DNA from: Allobosea lathyri
GTDB taxonomy: Bacteria; Pseudomonadota; Alphaproteobacteria; Rhizobiales; Beijerinckiaceae
Direction of reading: 5' to 3'
Length of the DNA stretch: 64,000 bases
Assembly: GCF_900108245.1 (NCBI RefSeq)
Contig: NZ_FNUY01000008.1
Location: 186,001-250,000, forward strand
The position numbers and the translations under genes were made by a program. The notes beneath the pieces were generated by a model. That model saw only the letters and a list, made by a program, of their open reading frames with translations. It ran no database searches and was not told the DNA's origin. Shown here one piece after another: positions 53,101-61,601 of the stretch. The first letter of the stretch is position 1, and each line of letters opens with the position of its first letter.

Positions 53101-53882
53101 TGAGCGCGCGCTATGATCTGAAGGGCCGCACTGCGGTCGTGACGGGCGCGGCCGGCGGACTTGGGCGAGGAATCGCCCGGGCCTTCATCGAAGCTGGGGC
53201 CAGCGTCGAGCTGTGGGATGCCAATGAAGCCGCATTGGCCGAGGCGGCCGCGGAGCTTGGGCCATCCACCGCGACGCGACAGGTCGACATCACACAGGCA
53301 GCGGCTGTCGACGAGGCCGCGGATGCCACCTTCGCCGCCCATGGTCGCATCGACATCCTCGTCAACAATGCCGGGGTGCTCGGCGAGGTGAAGCCGGTCT
53401 GGGAGACCTCGCCGGAGAACTTCCAGCGCGTGCTCCAGGTCAACCTGTTCGGTGCCTATCTTGTCACGCGTGCCATTGTCGGGCGCATGCGGCAGCAGGA
53501 TGCGCGTGCTTCGACTGTGACGCCGCATCCGTTGCGTGGCCATGTCGTCAACATCGCCTCGATCCAGGGCAAGGAGGGCATGGCGCTGGCTGCAGCCTAT
53601 AGCGCCTCGAAAGCCGGATTGATCGCGCTGACCAAGAGCGTCGCCAAGGAAACCGCGCGCGACGGCATCATCGTCACCGCGATCACGCCAGCAGCAGCAG
53701 AGACCGCGATGGCCAAGGAAATCTCGGCCGCGCGCCGCGCCGATATTCTCGGTCGCATCCCGATGGGCCGCTTCGTCGAGGTCGAGGAGGTCGCGAGGAT
53801 GGTGCTCTGGCTCTCCTCCGACGAATGCTCGTTCTCGACGGGCGGCATTTTCGATCTGTCCGGTGGCAGGGCAACCTACTGA
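53100..53882 (+). CDS. SDR-family oxidoreductase
   Basis: 260 residues. Rossmann start VVTGAAGGLGRGIARAF (TGxxxGxG), NNAG motif (ILVNNAGVLGEV) and the catalytic YSASK (AAYSASKAGLIAL). The classical SDR Ser lies in the preceding NIASIQGKEG. The C-terminus ends FDLSGGRATY. NAD(P)-dependent; substrate unknown. Overlaps the EthD-like gene, so likely oxidises or reduces its product or substrate. Confidence 0.92.
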   Translation: MSARYDLKGRTAVVTGAAGGLGRGIARAFIEAGASVELWDANEAALAEAAAELGPSTATRQVDITQAAAVDEAADATFAAHGRIDILVNNAGVLGEVKPVWETSPENFQRVLQVNLFGAYLVTRAIVGRMRQQDARASTVTPHPLRGHVVNIASIQGKEGMALAAAYSASKAGLIALTKSVAKETARDGIIVTAITPAAAETAMAKEISAARRADILGRIPMGRFVEVEEVARMVLWLSSDECSFSTGGIFDLSGGRATY

Positions 53883-53970
53883 CGCGATAGACCGATCGCG
53901 AAGGCGCTCATGCCGGCCATGCAGACCGTCAGCCTTGTCCTTACCCTCAGCCGACCTTACAATATCTGCG

Positions 53971-54055
53971 TCCGTTGGGGTGCCGTCGAGGCTGAGAGGT
54001 GCGCAGGCGCCAACCCATCGAACCTGATCCGGGTAATGCCGGCGAAGGGAACGGT
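53971..54055 (+). promoter_or_regulatory. TPP riboswitch (thi box)
   Basis: Carries the conserved thi-box blocks: GGGGTGCC, GCTGAGAGGTGC, ACCC, GAACCTGATCCGGGTAATGCC and GGCGAAGGGA, closed by a P1 stem of CCGTT (53972-53976) with AACGG (54050-54054). It lies 66 bases before thiO and should switch off the thi operon when thiamine pyrophosphate is abundant. Confidence 0.97.
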
Positions 54056-54120
54056 CTTCGGCTCGTAGATCACCCGCTACCCGCCATGATCGCTGTCTTT
54101 GCCGGAAGCATGGGAACGGC

Positions 54121-55182
54121 ATGGCAGATTTGTCGACACGAGAAGGGCAGGTTCAACGCCATCCCGACAGGACAGGCGTGGGCGTCCATGTCGAGATCAT
54201 CGGCGCAGGCGTCGTCGGCCTCGCCTGCGCGGCGGAACTGCTCGATCGCGGCGCCAGCGTCACGTTGCATGAACGCGGGGCGTTTGCCGGCGCGCAGGCC
54301 TGCTCCTGGTTCGCAGGCGGCATGCTCGCGCCCTGGTGCGAGGGCGAAAGCGCCGAGGAGCCGGTCATCCGGCTGGGCGGGGAGGCGGCCGACTGGTGGG
54401 AACGCCATGTCGATTGCGTCGTCCGCAATGGCACGCTCGTGCTGGCGCCGAGCCGGGACCGCAGCGAGTTGCGCCGTTTCGGCCAGCGAACATCGCATTT
54501 TTCCGAACTCGACGGCGACGCCATCGCCAGGCTCGAACCCGATCTCGCGGGGCGTTTCTCGAAGGGCCTGTTCTTCGAAGGCGAGGCCCATCTCGATCCG
54601 CGAAAGGCGCTGGCGGGCCTCACCGAGCGCGTGCTCGCGGCGGGAGCGACGATCCATTTCTCCAGCGAAGTCCGTGCCTCCGACCTGTCCGGCGCCGTGG
54701 TGCTCGATTGCAGGGGGCTTTCGGCGCGCGACGAGCTTGCCGATCTTCGCGGCGTCAAGGGCGAGATGCTGCTGCTGCGAAGCCGCGACCTTCACCTCGG
54801 CCGGCCCGTGCGTCTGCTGCACCCGCGTATCCCGCTCTATGTCGTGCCGCGCGCCGACGGCATCTTCATGGTTGGCGCTACGATGATCGAAAGCGCCGAC
54901 CGCGGCCGAATCTCCGCCCGTTCCATGCTGGAACTGCTTGGCGGGGCCTATGCGCTGCATCCCTCCTTCGGCGAGGCCGAGGTGGTGGAGATCGGCGTCG
55001 ACGCCCGCCCGACCTTCCCCGACAACCTGCCGCGCGTGATACGGCGCGGGCGGGTGATTCACATCAACGGGCTTTATCGGCACGGCTTCCTGCTCAGCCC
55101 CGCCATGGCGCGGATGGCGGCGGATGCCGCTCTCGACCCGGCCCGCATTCTGGAGAATTTGCATTCTGGAGAATTTGCATGA
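54121..55182 (+). CDS. thiO: Glycine oxidase ThiO
   Basis: 353 residues. FAD-binding GAGVVGLACAAELLDRGASV (GxGxxG) near residue 29, CSWFAGGMLAPWCEGES motif and C-terminal INGLYRHGFLLSPAMARMAA of the ThiO/DAO family. It oxidises glycine to iminoglycine, the C2-N3 donor for thiazole. ATG at 54121 taken; a later GTG near 54178 would also give a complete domain. Start is after the riboswitch. A 16-bp duplication alters the last codons of the gene. The typical partner thiC is not here. Confidence 0.93.
   Translation: MADLSTREGQVQRHPDRTGVGVHVEIIGAGVVGLACAAELLDRGASVTLHERGAFAGAQACSWFAGGMLAPWCEGESAEEPVIRLGGEAADWWERHVDCVVRNGTLVLAPSRDRSELRRFGQRTSHFSELDGDAIARLEPDLAGRFSKGLFFEGEAHLDPRKALAGLTERVLAAGATIHFSSEVRASDLSGAVVLDCRGLSARDELADLRGVKGEMLLLRSRDLHLGRPVRLLHPRIPLYVVPRADGIFMVGATMIESADRGRISARSMLELLGGAYALHPSFGEAEVVEIGVDARPTFPDNLPRVIRRGRVIHINGLYRHGFLLSPAMARMAADAALDPARILENLHSGEFA
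55147..55178 (+). repeat. 16-bp tandem duplication at the thiO-thiS junction
   Basis: CATTCTGGAGAATTTG is repeated twice, ending just before the thiS ATG. Sixteen bases is not a codon multiple, so it changes the thiO C-terminus and shortens the overlap with thiS. Confidence 0.95.
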
Positions 55183-55376
55183 CTCTGCTGCTTAACGGGC
55201 AACCGCAGGAGGTTGAGGCCCGGACCCTCGCCGAGGCGCTGGCCGAGCTCGGCTATGCCGACAAGGTCGTGGCGACGGCGGTCAATGGCGAGTTCGTCAG
55301 CGCGCGGCTGCGCGAGGGCGTGACATTGAGCGACGGCGACCGCCTCGAGGTCGTCGCTCCCATGCAGGGCGGCTGA
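55179..55376 (+). CDS. thiS: Sulfur carrier protein ThiS
   Basis: 65 residues, ubiquitin-like, ending in Gly-Gly (APMQGG), where the thiocarboxylate forms. Core VNGEFV and [20 protein letters not shown]. Its ATG overlaps the thiO stop (ATGA), and thiG starts one base after its TGA. The ThiF adenylyltransferase is not encoded in the window. Confidence 0.97.
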   Translation: MTLLLNGQPQEVEARTLAEALAELGYADKVVATAVNGEFVSARLREGVTLSDGDRLEVVAPMQGG

Positions 55377-55377
55377 G

Positions 55378-56151
55378 ATGGCGTCCTTCTACGGTTACGA
55401 GCCCAAGAGCCGCCTGTTCCTCGGCACGGCGCAATACCCGTCCCCCGCTATCCTGGCCGAGGCCGTCCGGCTTTCGGGGGTCGATATCGTGACGGTCTCG
55501 CTGCGGCGAGAGTCGGGCGAAGGCGGGGCCGGGCAGGCCTTCTGGTCGCTGATCAAGGAGCTCGGCGTCAGGGTTCTGCCCAATACGGCCGGCTGCCACA
55601 GCGTCAAGGAGGCGGTGACCACGGCGCATATGGCCCGCGAGGTCTTCGGCACCGACTGGATCAAGCTGGAGGTGATCGGCGAGGACGATACGCTCCAGCC
55701 CGATGTCGTCGGGCTGATCGAGGCGGCGAAGATCCTGAGCGATGATGGCTTCTCGGTGTTTCCCTACACCACCGAGGACATCGTTGTCGGCGGCCGGCTG
55801 CTCGATGCCGGCTGCGAGGTGCTGATGCCCTGGGGCGCGCCGATCGGCTCGGGCCGTGGGCTGAACAATCTCTATGGGCTACGGACGATGCGGCAGCATT
55901 TTCCCGGAACGCCCTTGGTTGTCGATGCCGGCATCGGCCTGCCCTCGCATGCGGCGCAGGCGATGGAAATCGGCTATGATGCGATCCTGCTCAACACGGC
56001 TGTCGCCAAGGCCGGCGATCCCGCTTTGATGGCGCAAGCCTTCGCAATGGCGATCACGGCCGGGCGCCAGGCCTTCGAAGCACAGCCGATCGAGGCGCGC
56101 GATATGGCGGCTCCATCAACTCCCGTCATGGGCAAGGCGTTTTTGTCATGA
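55378..56151 (+). CDS. thiG: Thiazole synthase ThiG
   Basis: 257 residues, full length. Condenses 1-deoxy-D-xylulose 5-phosphate, dehydroglycine and ThiS thiocarboxylate to the thiazole. Key segments: [15 protein letters not shown] (Lys/Arg strand), [24 protein letters not shown] (phosphate binding) and [12 protein letters not shown]. Coupled to thiS and thiE. Its DXP substrate could also come from the RLP/cupin operon downstream (see findings). Confidence 0.98.
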   Translation: MASFYGYEPKSRLFLGTAQYPSPAILAEAVRLSGVDIVTVSLRRESGEGGAGQAFWSLIKELGVRVLPNTAGCHSVKEAVTTAHMAREVFGTDWIKLEVIGEDDTLQPDVVGLIEAAKILSDDGFSVFPYTTEDIVVGGRLLDAGCEVLMPWGAPIGSGRGLNNLYGLRTMRQHFPGTPLVVDAGIGLPSHAAQAMEIGYDAILLNTAVAKAGDPALMAQAFAMAITAGRQAFEAQPIEARDMAAPSTPVMGKAFLS

Positions 56152-56756
56152 AGCTCGACCCCTTCTACCCCATCTTCGACAGTGCCGATTGGCTCGAACG
56201 GATGCTGCCGCTCGGCGTCAAGCTGGTGCAACTGCGTATCAAGGATAAAGGCGAGGCCGAAATCGGCCGCGAGATCGCCCGGGCCAAGTTGCTGTGCGAC
56301 AAGGCCGGCTGCGACCTGGTGATCAACGACTACTGGCATCTCGCCATCGAGGAGGGCTGCGATTTCCTCCATCTCGGTCAGGAGGATCTCGATACCGCCG
56401 ATATGGCCGCAATCCGGTCGGCGGGCCTGCGGCTCGGCGTCAGCAGCCATGACGAGGCCGAGCTTGAGCGGGCCCTGGCGCTGGCTCCTGATTATATCGC
56501 GCTCGGCCCGGTCTATCCGACCATCCTGAAGGCGATGCGCTGGGACCCGCAGGGGCTGCACCGCCTCGGCGAATGGAAGCGCCGCCTCGGCGATATCCCG
56601 CTGGTCGGCATCGGCGGCATCAGCCTCGAACGGGCGGAGGGCGTGTTCGAGGCCGGCGCGGATATCGTCGCAGCTGTGACCGACATCACCCTGAATGCCG
56701 ACCCGGAGGCGAGATTGCGCGCCTGGGTCGCCGCGACGCGCAGCCATCTGGGCTGA
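56148..56756 (+). CDS. thiE: Thiamine phosphate synthase ThiE
   Basis: 202 residues. Joins the thiazole phosphate and HMP pyrophosphate. [10 protein letters not shown] and [20 protein letters not shown] with QEDLDTAD and [13 protein letters not shown] are family blocks; [10 protein letters not shown] and [10 protein letters not shown] close the barrel. The ATG overlaps the thiG stop. Last gene of the operon; the palindromic repeat follows 55 bases downstream. Confidence 0.96.
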   Translation: MKLDPFYPIFDSADWLERMLPLGVKLVQLRIKDKGEAEIGREIARAKLLCDKAGCDLVINDYWHLAIEEGCDFLHLGQEDLDTADMAAIRSAGLRLGVSSHDEAELERALALAPDYIALGPVYPTILKAMRWDPQGLHRLGEWKRRLGDIPLVGIGGISLERAEGVFEAGADIVAAVTDITLNADPEARLRAWVAATRSHLG

Positions 56757-56810
56757 GGCGCGACACGGTTTCGGGCTGGAGGCGGTCTGGCGCGATGATG
56801 ATCCAAAAAG

Positions 56811-56922
56811 CGCGCCGTCATCCTGGGCGACCGCAGGTCGACCCGGGATCCATCGTAGAGCTCTGCTCCCTACGATGGATCCGGATCTGCGCGGCTTCGC
56901 CGCTTGTCCAGGATGACGGCGT
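56811..56922. repeat. Dispersed palindromic intergenic element, copy 4
   Basis: GCGCCGTCATCCTGG and GGGATCCATCGTAG face CTACGATGGATCCG and CCAGGATGACGGCG. The central GATCCATCG arms were changed on both sides in a compensating way, so the fold is kept. It lies between convergent thi and RLP/cupin operons. Confidence 0.9.
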
Positions 56923-56949
56923 GGTTCGACGCAAAATCAATAATAAGCT

Positions 56950-57432
56950 CTAGGATCGCAGGAAAGCTGCGATCTCCGGAACCGTCTTCAGCACGGCAAG
57001 CTCGTCCGGCGTCGGCAAGGCGGGTTTGTCGCGGATCGCATCGACGAGGCAGAGAAAGCCGAGCGCTTCGCCGGGCGCGGTGCGGAACTGGTGCCACGTC
57101 CAGGCCGGGATCGTGATCAGGTCGAACGGCCCGATCTCCTGCACCTGCGTCCCGACCAGACAGCGTCCGGAGCCGCGAATGATCATGACGCCGTGCAGAT
57201 GCGCGTGCCGCTCCAGCGTCGAAAAGCCGCCGGGCTCGATCTCGAAATAGCGCAACTCGCCAGCCATCCCGGCCTGTGAGAACAGGATCTGACGCGAAAT
57301 GCCCTTGAACAGCGCCGCGTCCGATTCCTTGTAGGGCAGTCGCTCGACGCCCCCCCAGGCGAATTCGCCTACACGGCGACGCAGCGCGGCCTCCGGCTCC
57401 TTGCCACCTTCGTGTCCGAGTTTCTCAACCAT
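56950..57432 (-). CDS. Cupin-domain protein, candidate methylthioxylulose 5-phosphate methylsulfurylase
   Basis: About 160 residues. One cupin fold with metal ligands in RHAHLHGVMIIRGSGR (HxH and the Glu/Gly region) and a second motif near PAWTWHQFR (His). ATG at 57432 overlaps the end of the RLP gene by eight bases, so the two are co-translated. In Rhodospirillum rubrum a cupin beside an RLP releases methanethiol from 1-methylthio-D-xylulose 5-phosphate to give DXP; the role here is inferred from that pairing. Generic sugar isomerase or sensor is the alternative. Confidence 0.8.
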   Translation of the reverse strand: MVEKLGHEGGKEPEAALRRRVGEFAWGGVERLPYKESDAALFKGISRQILFSQAGMAGELRYFEIEPGGFSTLERHAHLHGVMIIRGSGRCLVGTQVQEIGPFDLITIPAWTWHQFRTAPGEALGFLCLVDAIRDKPALPTPDELAVLKTVPEIAAFLRS

Positions 57433-58537
57433 CGGCCTTCGTTCCGGAATAGCGGGCGACCGTCTCCACGAATGCGGCCGTGGCCGCGCTGAGCCGGGCG
57501 CCCTCGGCAAGCAGGTTGCCGCCGATCAGCAGCATGACATCATCGCCATAGAAATCGAGCATCTCCGGCACGCGCTCGACGCTCATGCCGCCGGCGGGAA
57601 TCGGCACTGCCGGTGCATGGCCAGCCCAGGGCGCACGCGCTGCATCGGCTATTCCCAGGCAGGTCTGCTCGGAATAGCCGAAGCGGCCGCCGTGATTGGG
57701 GAAGATCAGCCCGTCCATGCCGATCAGCCGCAAGAGCTTCGCCAGGCAATAGGGCGCGATGCGCGCGGCGCCGGCAAGGCTCGGATGCGCCAGGAAGGCG
57801 ATGTCGGGATAGTCGCGCGCCAGAAGCTGAACGTTGGAGACGCCCAGGATCATCGGCGCGACGACCGCTGTATCGAGCCCTTCCTCGCGCATCAAGTTGA
57901 GCTGGGTGCGAGCCGCGTCGAGGGAGCCCGACAGGCTCGGCGCATAACGCGTCGCGTGGCCCGATATGCCGGCGGCGCTCCGGACCGCCGCCGCGCAGGC
58001 TGCGATGCGTGCGGCGAACGGGCTATAGGCCTGCTCCGCCAGACCGTGATCGTCCTTGATATAGTCGATGCCGCCCTGCGCGAATGCGCCCGCCAGCTCT
58101 GCCAGGCCAGCGGGAGGCAGGCCTTGCGGCTTCAGCGCCGAACAGGTCAAAGCACGCCTGCCGGCATCGACACGCCGGCGCAGGTCGGCGAGGCCGATAC
58201 GGGGGCCATGGCCGAGCGCCGCCTCGGTTTCGGGCGGCAGGGTGAAATCCTCGAGCGTGACGTCGTCATGCAGCGAGCTGTTGCCGTAGAGCATGTTGAG
58301 CAGTTGCCCGGCATCCGCGCCGACGGTCGCGGCGGCGAGCCCGATCCTGACCCGGTAGAGATCGCCCGCGAGGGGCTCGACGGCGATCACCCGGCCAAGG
58401 ACCTCGTCACGGATCCAGGCGTCGCGCACCGCAGCGACCGGCATTTCGATGCTCTGCTCGACGGCGAGGGCCTGCGCCCGGCCTTCGATGGCCGCCGCAG
58501 TGCTGCGAACGTGGTAGGTGGCGTCGATCCAGCTCAT
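57425..58537 (-). CDS. RuBisCO-like protein (form IV)
   Basis: 370 residues with the RuBisCO large-subunit plan. By eye, the carbamylated Lys region is GGIDYIKDDHGLAEQAYSPF (Lys161, Asp162, Asp163, then His where true RuBisCO has Glu). LKPQGL (135-140) keeps the first Lys but has Gln for the second; FLAHPSLAG carries a His; loop 6 is NHGGRFGYS; the Ser of SGG is Ala (PAGGMS). So it cannot fix CO2 and acts as an enolase or isomerase-type RLP. Candidate activities are 5-methylthioribulose-1-phosphate isomerase of the MTA-isoprenoid shunt, or oxo-isoapionate decarboxylation of apiose breakdown. The cupin partner favours the former. Confidence 0.88.
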   Translation of the reverse strand: MSWIDATYHVRSTAAAIEGRAQALAVEQSIEMPVAAVRDAWIRDEVLGRVIAVEPLAGDLYRVRIGLAAATVGADAGQLLNMLYGNSSLHDDVTLEDFTLPPETEAALGHGPRIGLADLRRRVDAGRRALTCSALKPQGLPPAGLAELAGAFAQGGIDYIKDDHGLAEQAYSPFAARIAACAAAVRSAAGISGHATRYAPSLSGSLDAARTQLNLMREEGLDTAVVAPMILGVSNVQLLARDYPDIAFLAHPSLAGAARIAPYCLAKLLRLIGMDGLIFPNHGGRFGYSEQTCLGIADAARAPWAGHAPAVPIPAGGMSVERVPEMLDFYGDDVMLLIGGNLLAEGARLSAATAAFVETVARYSGTKADG

Positions 58538-58634
58538 CGCTCAGTCTTGGGGCCTCTGTCGCGACCGCTCGGTGCTCGTTCGACGCTTACATGACACGGC
58601 GCCGGCTAGCGATCCTCATCACCAGCATTTCGGC

Positions 58635-59258
58635 CTAACACGCCCGCAATCCCAGCGCTCCCGTCGCTTCTTCGATCATCCAGCCAAGACGCTCATAGTC
58701 GCCGCGCCAGTAGAGCAGCGCCGCGTCGTCGGTCCCCAGCCTCACCGCCCGGACCCGGCCGATGATGATGCTGTGCGAATGCCGTTCGATCATCTCCTCG
58801 ACCTCGCAGTCCAGGGCGGCCAAGGCTCCGACCAGAAGCGAAGCGCCGGTGACGGCGCTGGTCCATTCGGCGCCGGCATAGCGCTCCAGCCCTTTCTCGC
58901 CCTGCCGGCCGGCGAAACGGTCGGCAACCTGTTTTTGCGTGGCGTTCAGGAAATTGACGCCGAAACTGCGATGGCGCTGCAGCAGCGGAAAGCTCGACGA
59001 GCTCTGGTTGACGGCGAACATTACCGAGGGCGGATCGGCAGAGAGCGAGGCAACGGAGGTCGCTGTCAGGCCGGAACGATCCTCGCCCTGGCCGATGGTG
59101 ATGACGCTGACGCCGCCGGCGAGGTGCCGGAAGGCAGTGCGGAAGTCGGCCGCATCGTCCTGGGGCGTCCGAACGGCGTTCGGCAGTTGCGCCGGCTGCG
59201 CCAGCCGGGCCGGTTGCGACAGGCGGGTGGCCTGGGACAGGGGAGTAACCGCGTTCAT
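58635..59258 (-). CDS. Flavin reductase family protein
   Basis: 207 residues. FMN-binding split-barrel: FRHLAGGVSVITIGQG, GLTATSVASLSADPPSVMFA, and GVNFLNATQKQVADRFAGRQ. Such proteins supply reduced flavin to two-component monooxygenases. The first 27 residues carry short repeats (LSQATRLSQPARLAQPAQ) unlike the family. It precedes the RLP gene by about 98 bases on the same strand. Its oxygenase partner is not in the window. Confidence 0.9.
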   Translation of the reverse strand: MNAVTPLSQATRLSQPARLAQPAQLPNAVRTPQDDAADFRTAFRHLAGGVSVITIGQGEDRSGLTATSVASLSADPPSVMFAVNQSSSSFPLLQRHRSFGVNFLNATQKQVADRFAGRQGEKGLERYAGAEWTSAVTGASLLVGALAALDCEVEEMIERHSHSIIIGRVRAVRLGTDDAALLYWRGDYERLGWMIEEATGALGLRAC

Positions 59259-59305
59259 GACAACACCTCAGATCGCATATTCGGTTTGGTTGGTGTGCTC
59301 ACGGA

Positions 59306-59509
59306 TCAAACCCCTGACGATGCGCTCTTCGCGCCATGCGAGGCCGACAGGCTGTTAGCGGCGCGGCTGGCTTGCTCGGCGCTGCCGAAGCTGCGCCCGT
59401 CGAGCACATCGAAGGCTGGCGCCGAGGAGAAGAAGCGGAAATTGCCCGCCCAGCCGACGAGGAGCCCGGCCGTGATGTCTCCGACCGTGATGATCAATGC
59501 GCTGGACAT
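59306..59509 (-). CDS. Small hypothetical protein (67 residues)
   Basis: AAGGCGAACC precedes the ATG. MSSALIITVGDITAGLLVGW is a hydrophobic start, then AGNFRFFSSAPAFDVLDGRS. Unknown family. On the same strand as, and 48 bases before, the flavin reductase. Confidence 0.45.
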   Translation of the reverse strand: MSSALIITVGDITAGLLVGWAGNFRFFSSAPAFDVLDGRSFGSAEQASRAANSLSASHGAKSASSGV

Positions 59510-59605
59510 AGGTTCGCCTTCGCCGACTGCGATCGGCGCCTTCTCGTCTGCGATGGGAATGAGGGGGCGGCCGTCAGCCGCCGCGTGCGCCCGCCGGGCG
59601 CGCCG

Positions 59606-59680
59606 TCAACATCGGTTGGCGCGCAGGAAAGCCGAGAGACGCAACAAGCCCCGCGTTGCAAAGTGGAAGAGATAGATCAT
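59606..59680 (-). CDS. Possible tiny ORF (24 residues)
   Basis: MIYLFHFATRGLLRLSAF begins a hydrophobic, basic 24-residue peptide with GGAG eight to ten bases before its ATG. It may be a leader or small membrane peptide heading the flavin-reductase/RLP/cupin series. Weak evidence. Confidence 0.25.
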   Translation of the reverse strand: MIYLFHFATRGLLRLSAFLRANRC

Positions 59681-60068
59681 GGTCGTGTCTCCATCAATTG
59701 GGAGCCCACGAATTCATCGTGGTGCTTTTAGCGTTGGTGACGCGGCGCAAGCTGCTCCAGCAAATCCCGCGACCGGACAGATGAAGACCTGACCGATGGT
59801 GCTATAGTTCTCTTTCGACTGCTTGCGGTCAACGAAATGTCTTTTCAAAGATGGAGCGCTGGCCGGGATAACAGCCTCTCCAGGAGGCTCGTGGCGACAG
59901 GGTTTCGCTCAAGGCCGGCGCTCAGGCGCCGGCCGGGTTCCGACGGGACGCACGCGCCCGCAACCGGGCGAGGCTCATAAGGCCCGGGATCTCGACCGCC
60001 GGCACGCCGGAGCAGGCGGCCGTCGAATTACCGGCGTCAGTCGTCAGCGGCGCGATAAGGCGCAGCGC
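59681..60068. other. Intergenic, no gene seen
   Basis: 388 bases upstream of the tiny ORF and downstream of the SelW-like gene. No supported gene; presumably promoter of the RLP series and end of the SelW-like transcript. Confidence 0.35.
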
Positions 60069-60407
60069 TTATTCGGCCTCGACCGCGCTATGCCCGTCGA
60101 TATGGCCGAGGTTGCGATCGGGGTCGAGCCGGTCGCGGACGCGCTGCTTCAGGATCTTAGAATCGGGAAAGCCGCCATCTACCTTGCGGTCCCAGATCAT
60201 CTCGCCGTCATAGGTGATCTGGAAGATGCCGCCCGTGCGCGGGATCAGCGCGACCTCGCCCAGATCCTGGCCGAAGGTCGAGAGCAGTTCCTGGCCGAGC
60301 CATGCGGCGCGCAAAAGCCACTGGCACATCGAGCAATAGGTGATGGTGATGCGCGGGCCGGGCTTGGAGGCGGTCGCGGCGGGCGTGGCGGCTACGGATG
60401 TGGTCAT
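60069..60407 (-). CDS. SelT/SelW/SelH (Rdx) family protein
   Basis: 112 residues with thioredoxin-like redox motif CSMC (ITYCSMCQWLLRAAWLGQEL), the Cys form of the selenoprotein W CxxU, and the typical GGIFQITYDGEMIWDRKVDG ending with FPDSKILKQRVRDRL. Cytoplasmic, redox role unknown. Separate from the DUF3616 gene by about 80 bases on the same strand. Confidence 0.9.
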   Translation of the reverse strand: MTTSVAATPAATASKPGPRITITYCSMCQWLLRAAWLGQELLSTFGQDLGEVALIPRTGGIFQITYDGEMIWDRKVDGGFPDSKILKQRVRDRLDPDRNLGHIDGHSAVEAE

Positions 60408-60488
60408 CGAAGTTCGCTTTCAGCGGATTGGCTGCGCTTCGACACCATGGTTCGGACCATCAAGGCAAGCCCGGAGGAGCATGGCGGC

Positions 60489-61601
60489 TCAGCGCGGGAT
60501 GCTGAAGCCGAGCGCGCCGCCATCGCACATTCCGTCGGAGAGGATGATGGCGCGATAGGGCTGGCCAGGCCGATCATCGGTCACCGTCAGCGCTTCCGGC
60601 TTCAGCTCGTCGTCGCATTTGCGCAGTTTGACCCGGCTGAGATCGAGCGTGGCCAGCGGTCGTGGCTGAGTTACGGCATCGCCGGAATCCTTGCCGTCCC
60701 AGCGCAGCACGACCCAGTCCAGCGCCGTATTGGCCTTGTCGTCATCGGGGCCGGCAAGCACGAGGATGCCGTCGCTGACCGCGATGAGGTCGCGAATGCC
60801 GCGCCCTTTCCCGACAGCGATGGTAGCGAGCTTCGGGCGCGCGTCGCCGCCCTTGAACAGCGCGTCGGCGTCGACCGACAGGATTTTGGCTGTGCCGTCG
60901 ATGGCCGGGCCGCGAAAGCCGAAGAACAACCGTCCGTCCCTGATCGCCAGGCCCTCGATGTTGACGCCGCGCCGCCCGACCTTGTCCGGTGCATCGCCGG
61001 GAGACTGGCTGCCAAGGCACATCGCGTCGCCGACATGGTCCTTCAACCCGGGCAGCGTTGCCATCAGGCCCCAGAGCGCGCCGGTATCTTCCATTCCCGC
61101 CAGTTTTCCGTCGGCGCCGCGCAGGCCCCGACCCGTCGCCGGGTCGACCTTGAAGCGGATGACGTGGCGGCTGTCGGGGTTGCTCGCGCAATTGCTGCGC
61201 TTGGCACTGTGGGAGCCGGTGACGTAGTAGAGCGCGCCATCGGTGGCGGCGGCCTCGGCATCGAGCTCGACCTTGCCGGGTCGCAGGATCACACGCTCGC
61301 CATCGGGCGCAAGCGTTCCATCCCCAAGCACCATATAGCGGGCCTCGCCACCCTCATCGAAGGCGCCAAGACAGAGCCTTTGCCCGGAGCTGTTGGCGGG
61401 GCAGGCAATGCCGCTCAGCGAGCGCCGCGTCTTCTTGACCTTGTGCTCGAAGGAAAAGCCATGACCTGCGTCCCAGGGGCCGCCTTGCGGAATGACCTTC
61501 GGCGGATCGGACGGCGCTGAACTGGCCGCGAAGCCCAGCAGCGAAGCGAAGGCGAAGGTGGCGAGCATGGCAGGCAGGGTTCGCATGGTCATCGGCTTCA
61601 T
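60489..61601 (-). CDS. Exported DUF3616 protein
   Basis: 370 residues; signal peptide (MLATFAFASLLGFAASSA). Beta-propeller-like body: SLSGIACPANSSGQRLCLGA, VELDAEAAATDGALYYVTGS, INIEGL-type VNIEGLAIRDGRLFFGFRGP and GIRDLIAVSDGILVLAGPDD. No catalytic residues can be named. Its ATG overlaps the iclR stop (ATGA), so it is co-transcribed with the regulator. Confidence 0.87.
   Translation of the reverse strand: MKPMTMRTLPAMLATFAFASLLGFAASSAPSDPPKVIPQGGPWDAGHGFSFEHKVKKTRRSLSGIACPANSSGQRLCLGAFDEGGEARYMVLGDGTLAPDGERVILRPGKVELDAEAAATDGALYYVTGSHSAKRSNCASNPDSRHVIRFKVDPATGRGLRGADGKLAGMEDTGALWGLMATLPGLKDHVGDAMCLGSQSPGDAPDKVGRRGVNIEGLAIRDGRLFFGFRGPAIDGTAKILSVDADALFKGGDARPKLATIAVGKGRGIRDLIAVSDGILVLAGPDDDKANTALDWVVLRWDGKDSGDAVTQPRPLATLDLSRVKLRKCDDELKPEALTVTDDRPGQPYRAIILSDGMCDGGALGFSIPR

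Noticed and set aside
59823..61520. 565-codon plus-strand frame opposite SelW-like and DUF3616 genes
   Set aside because: Shadow frame; both antisense genes have clear family motifs.
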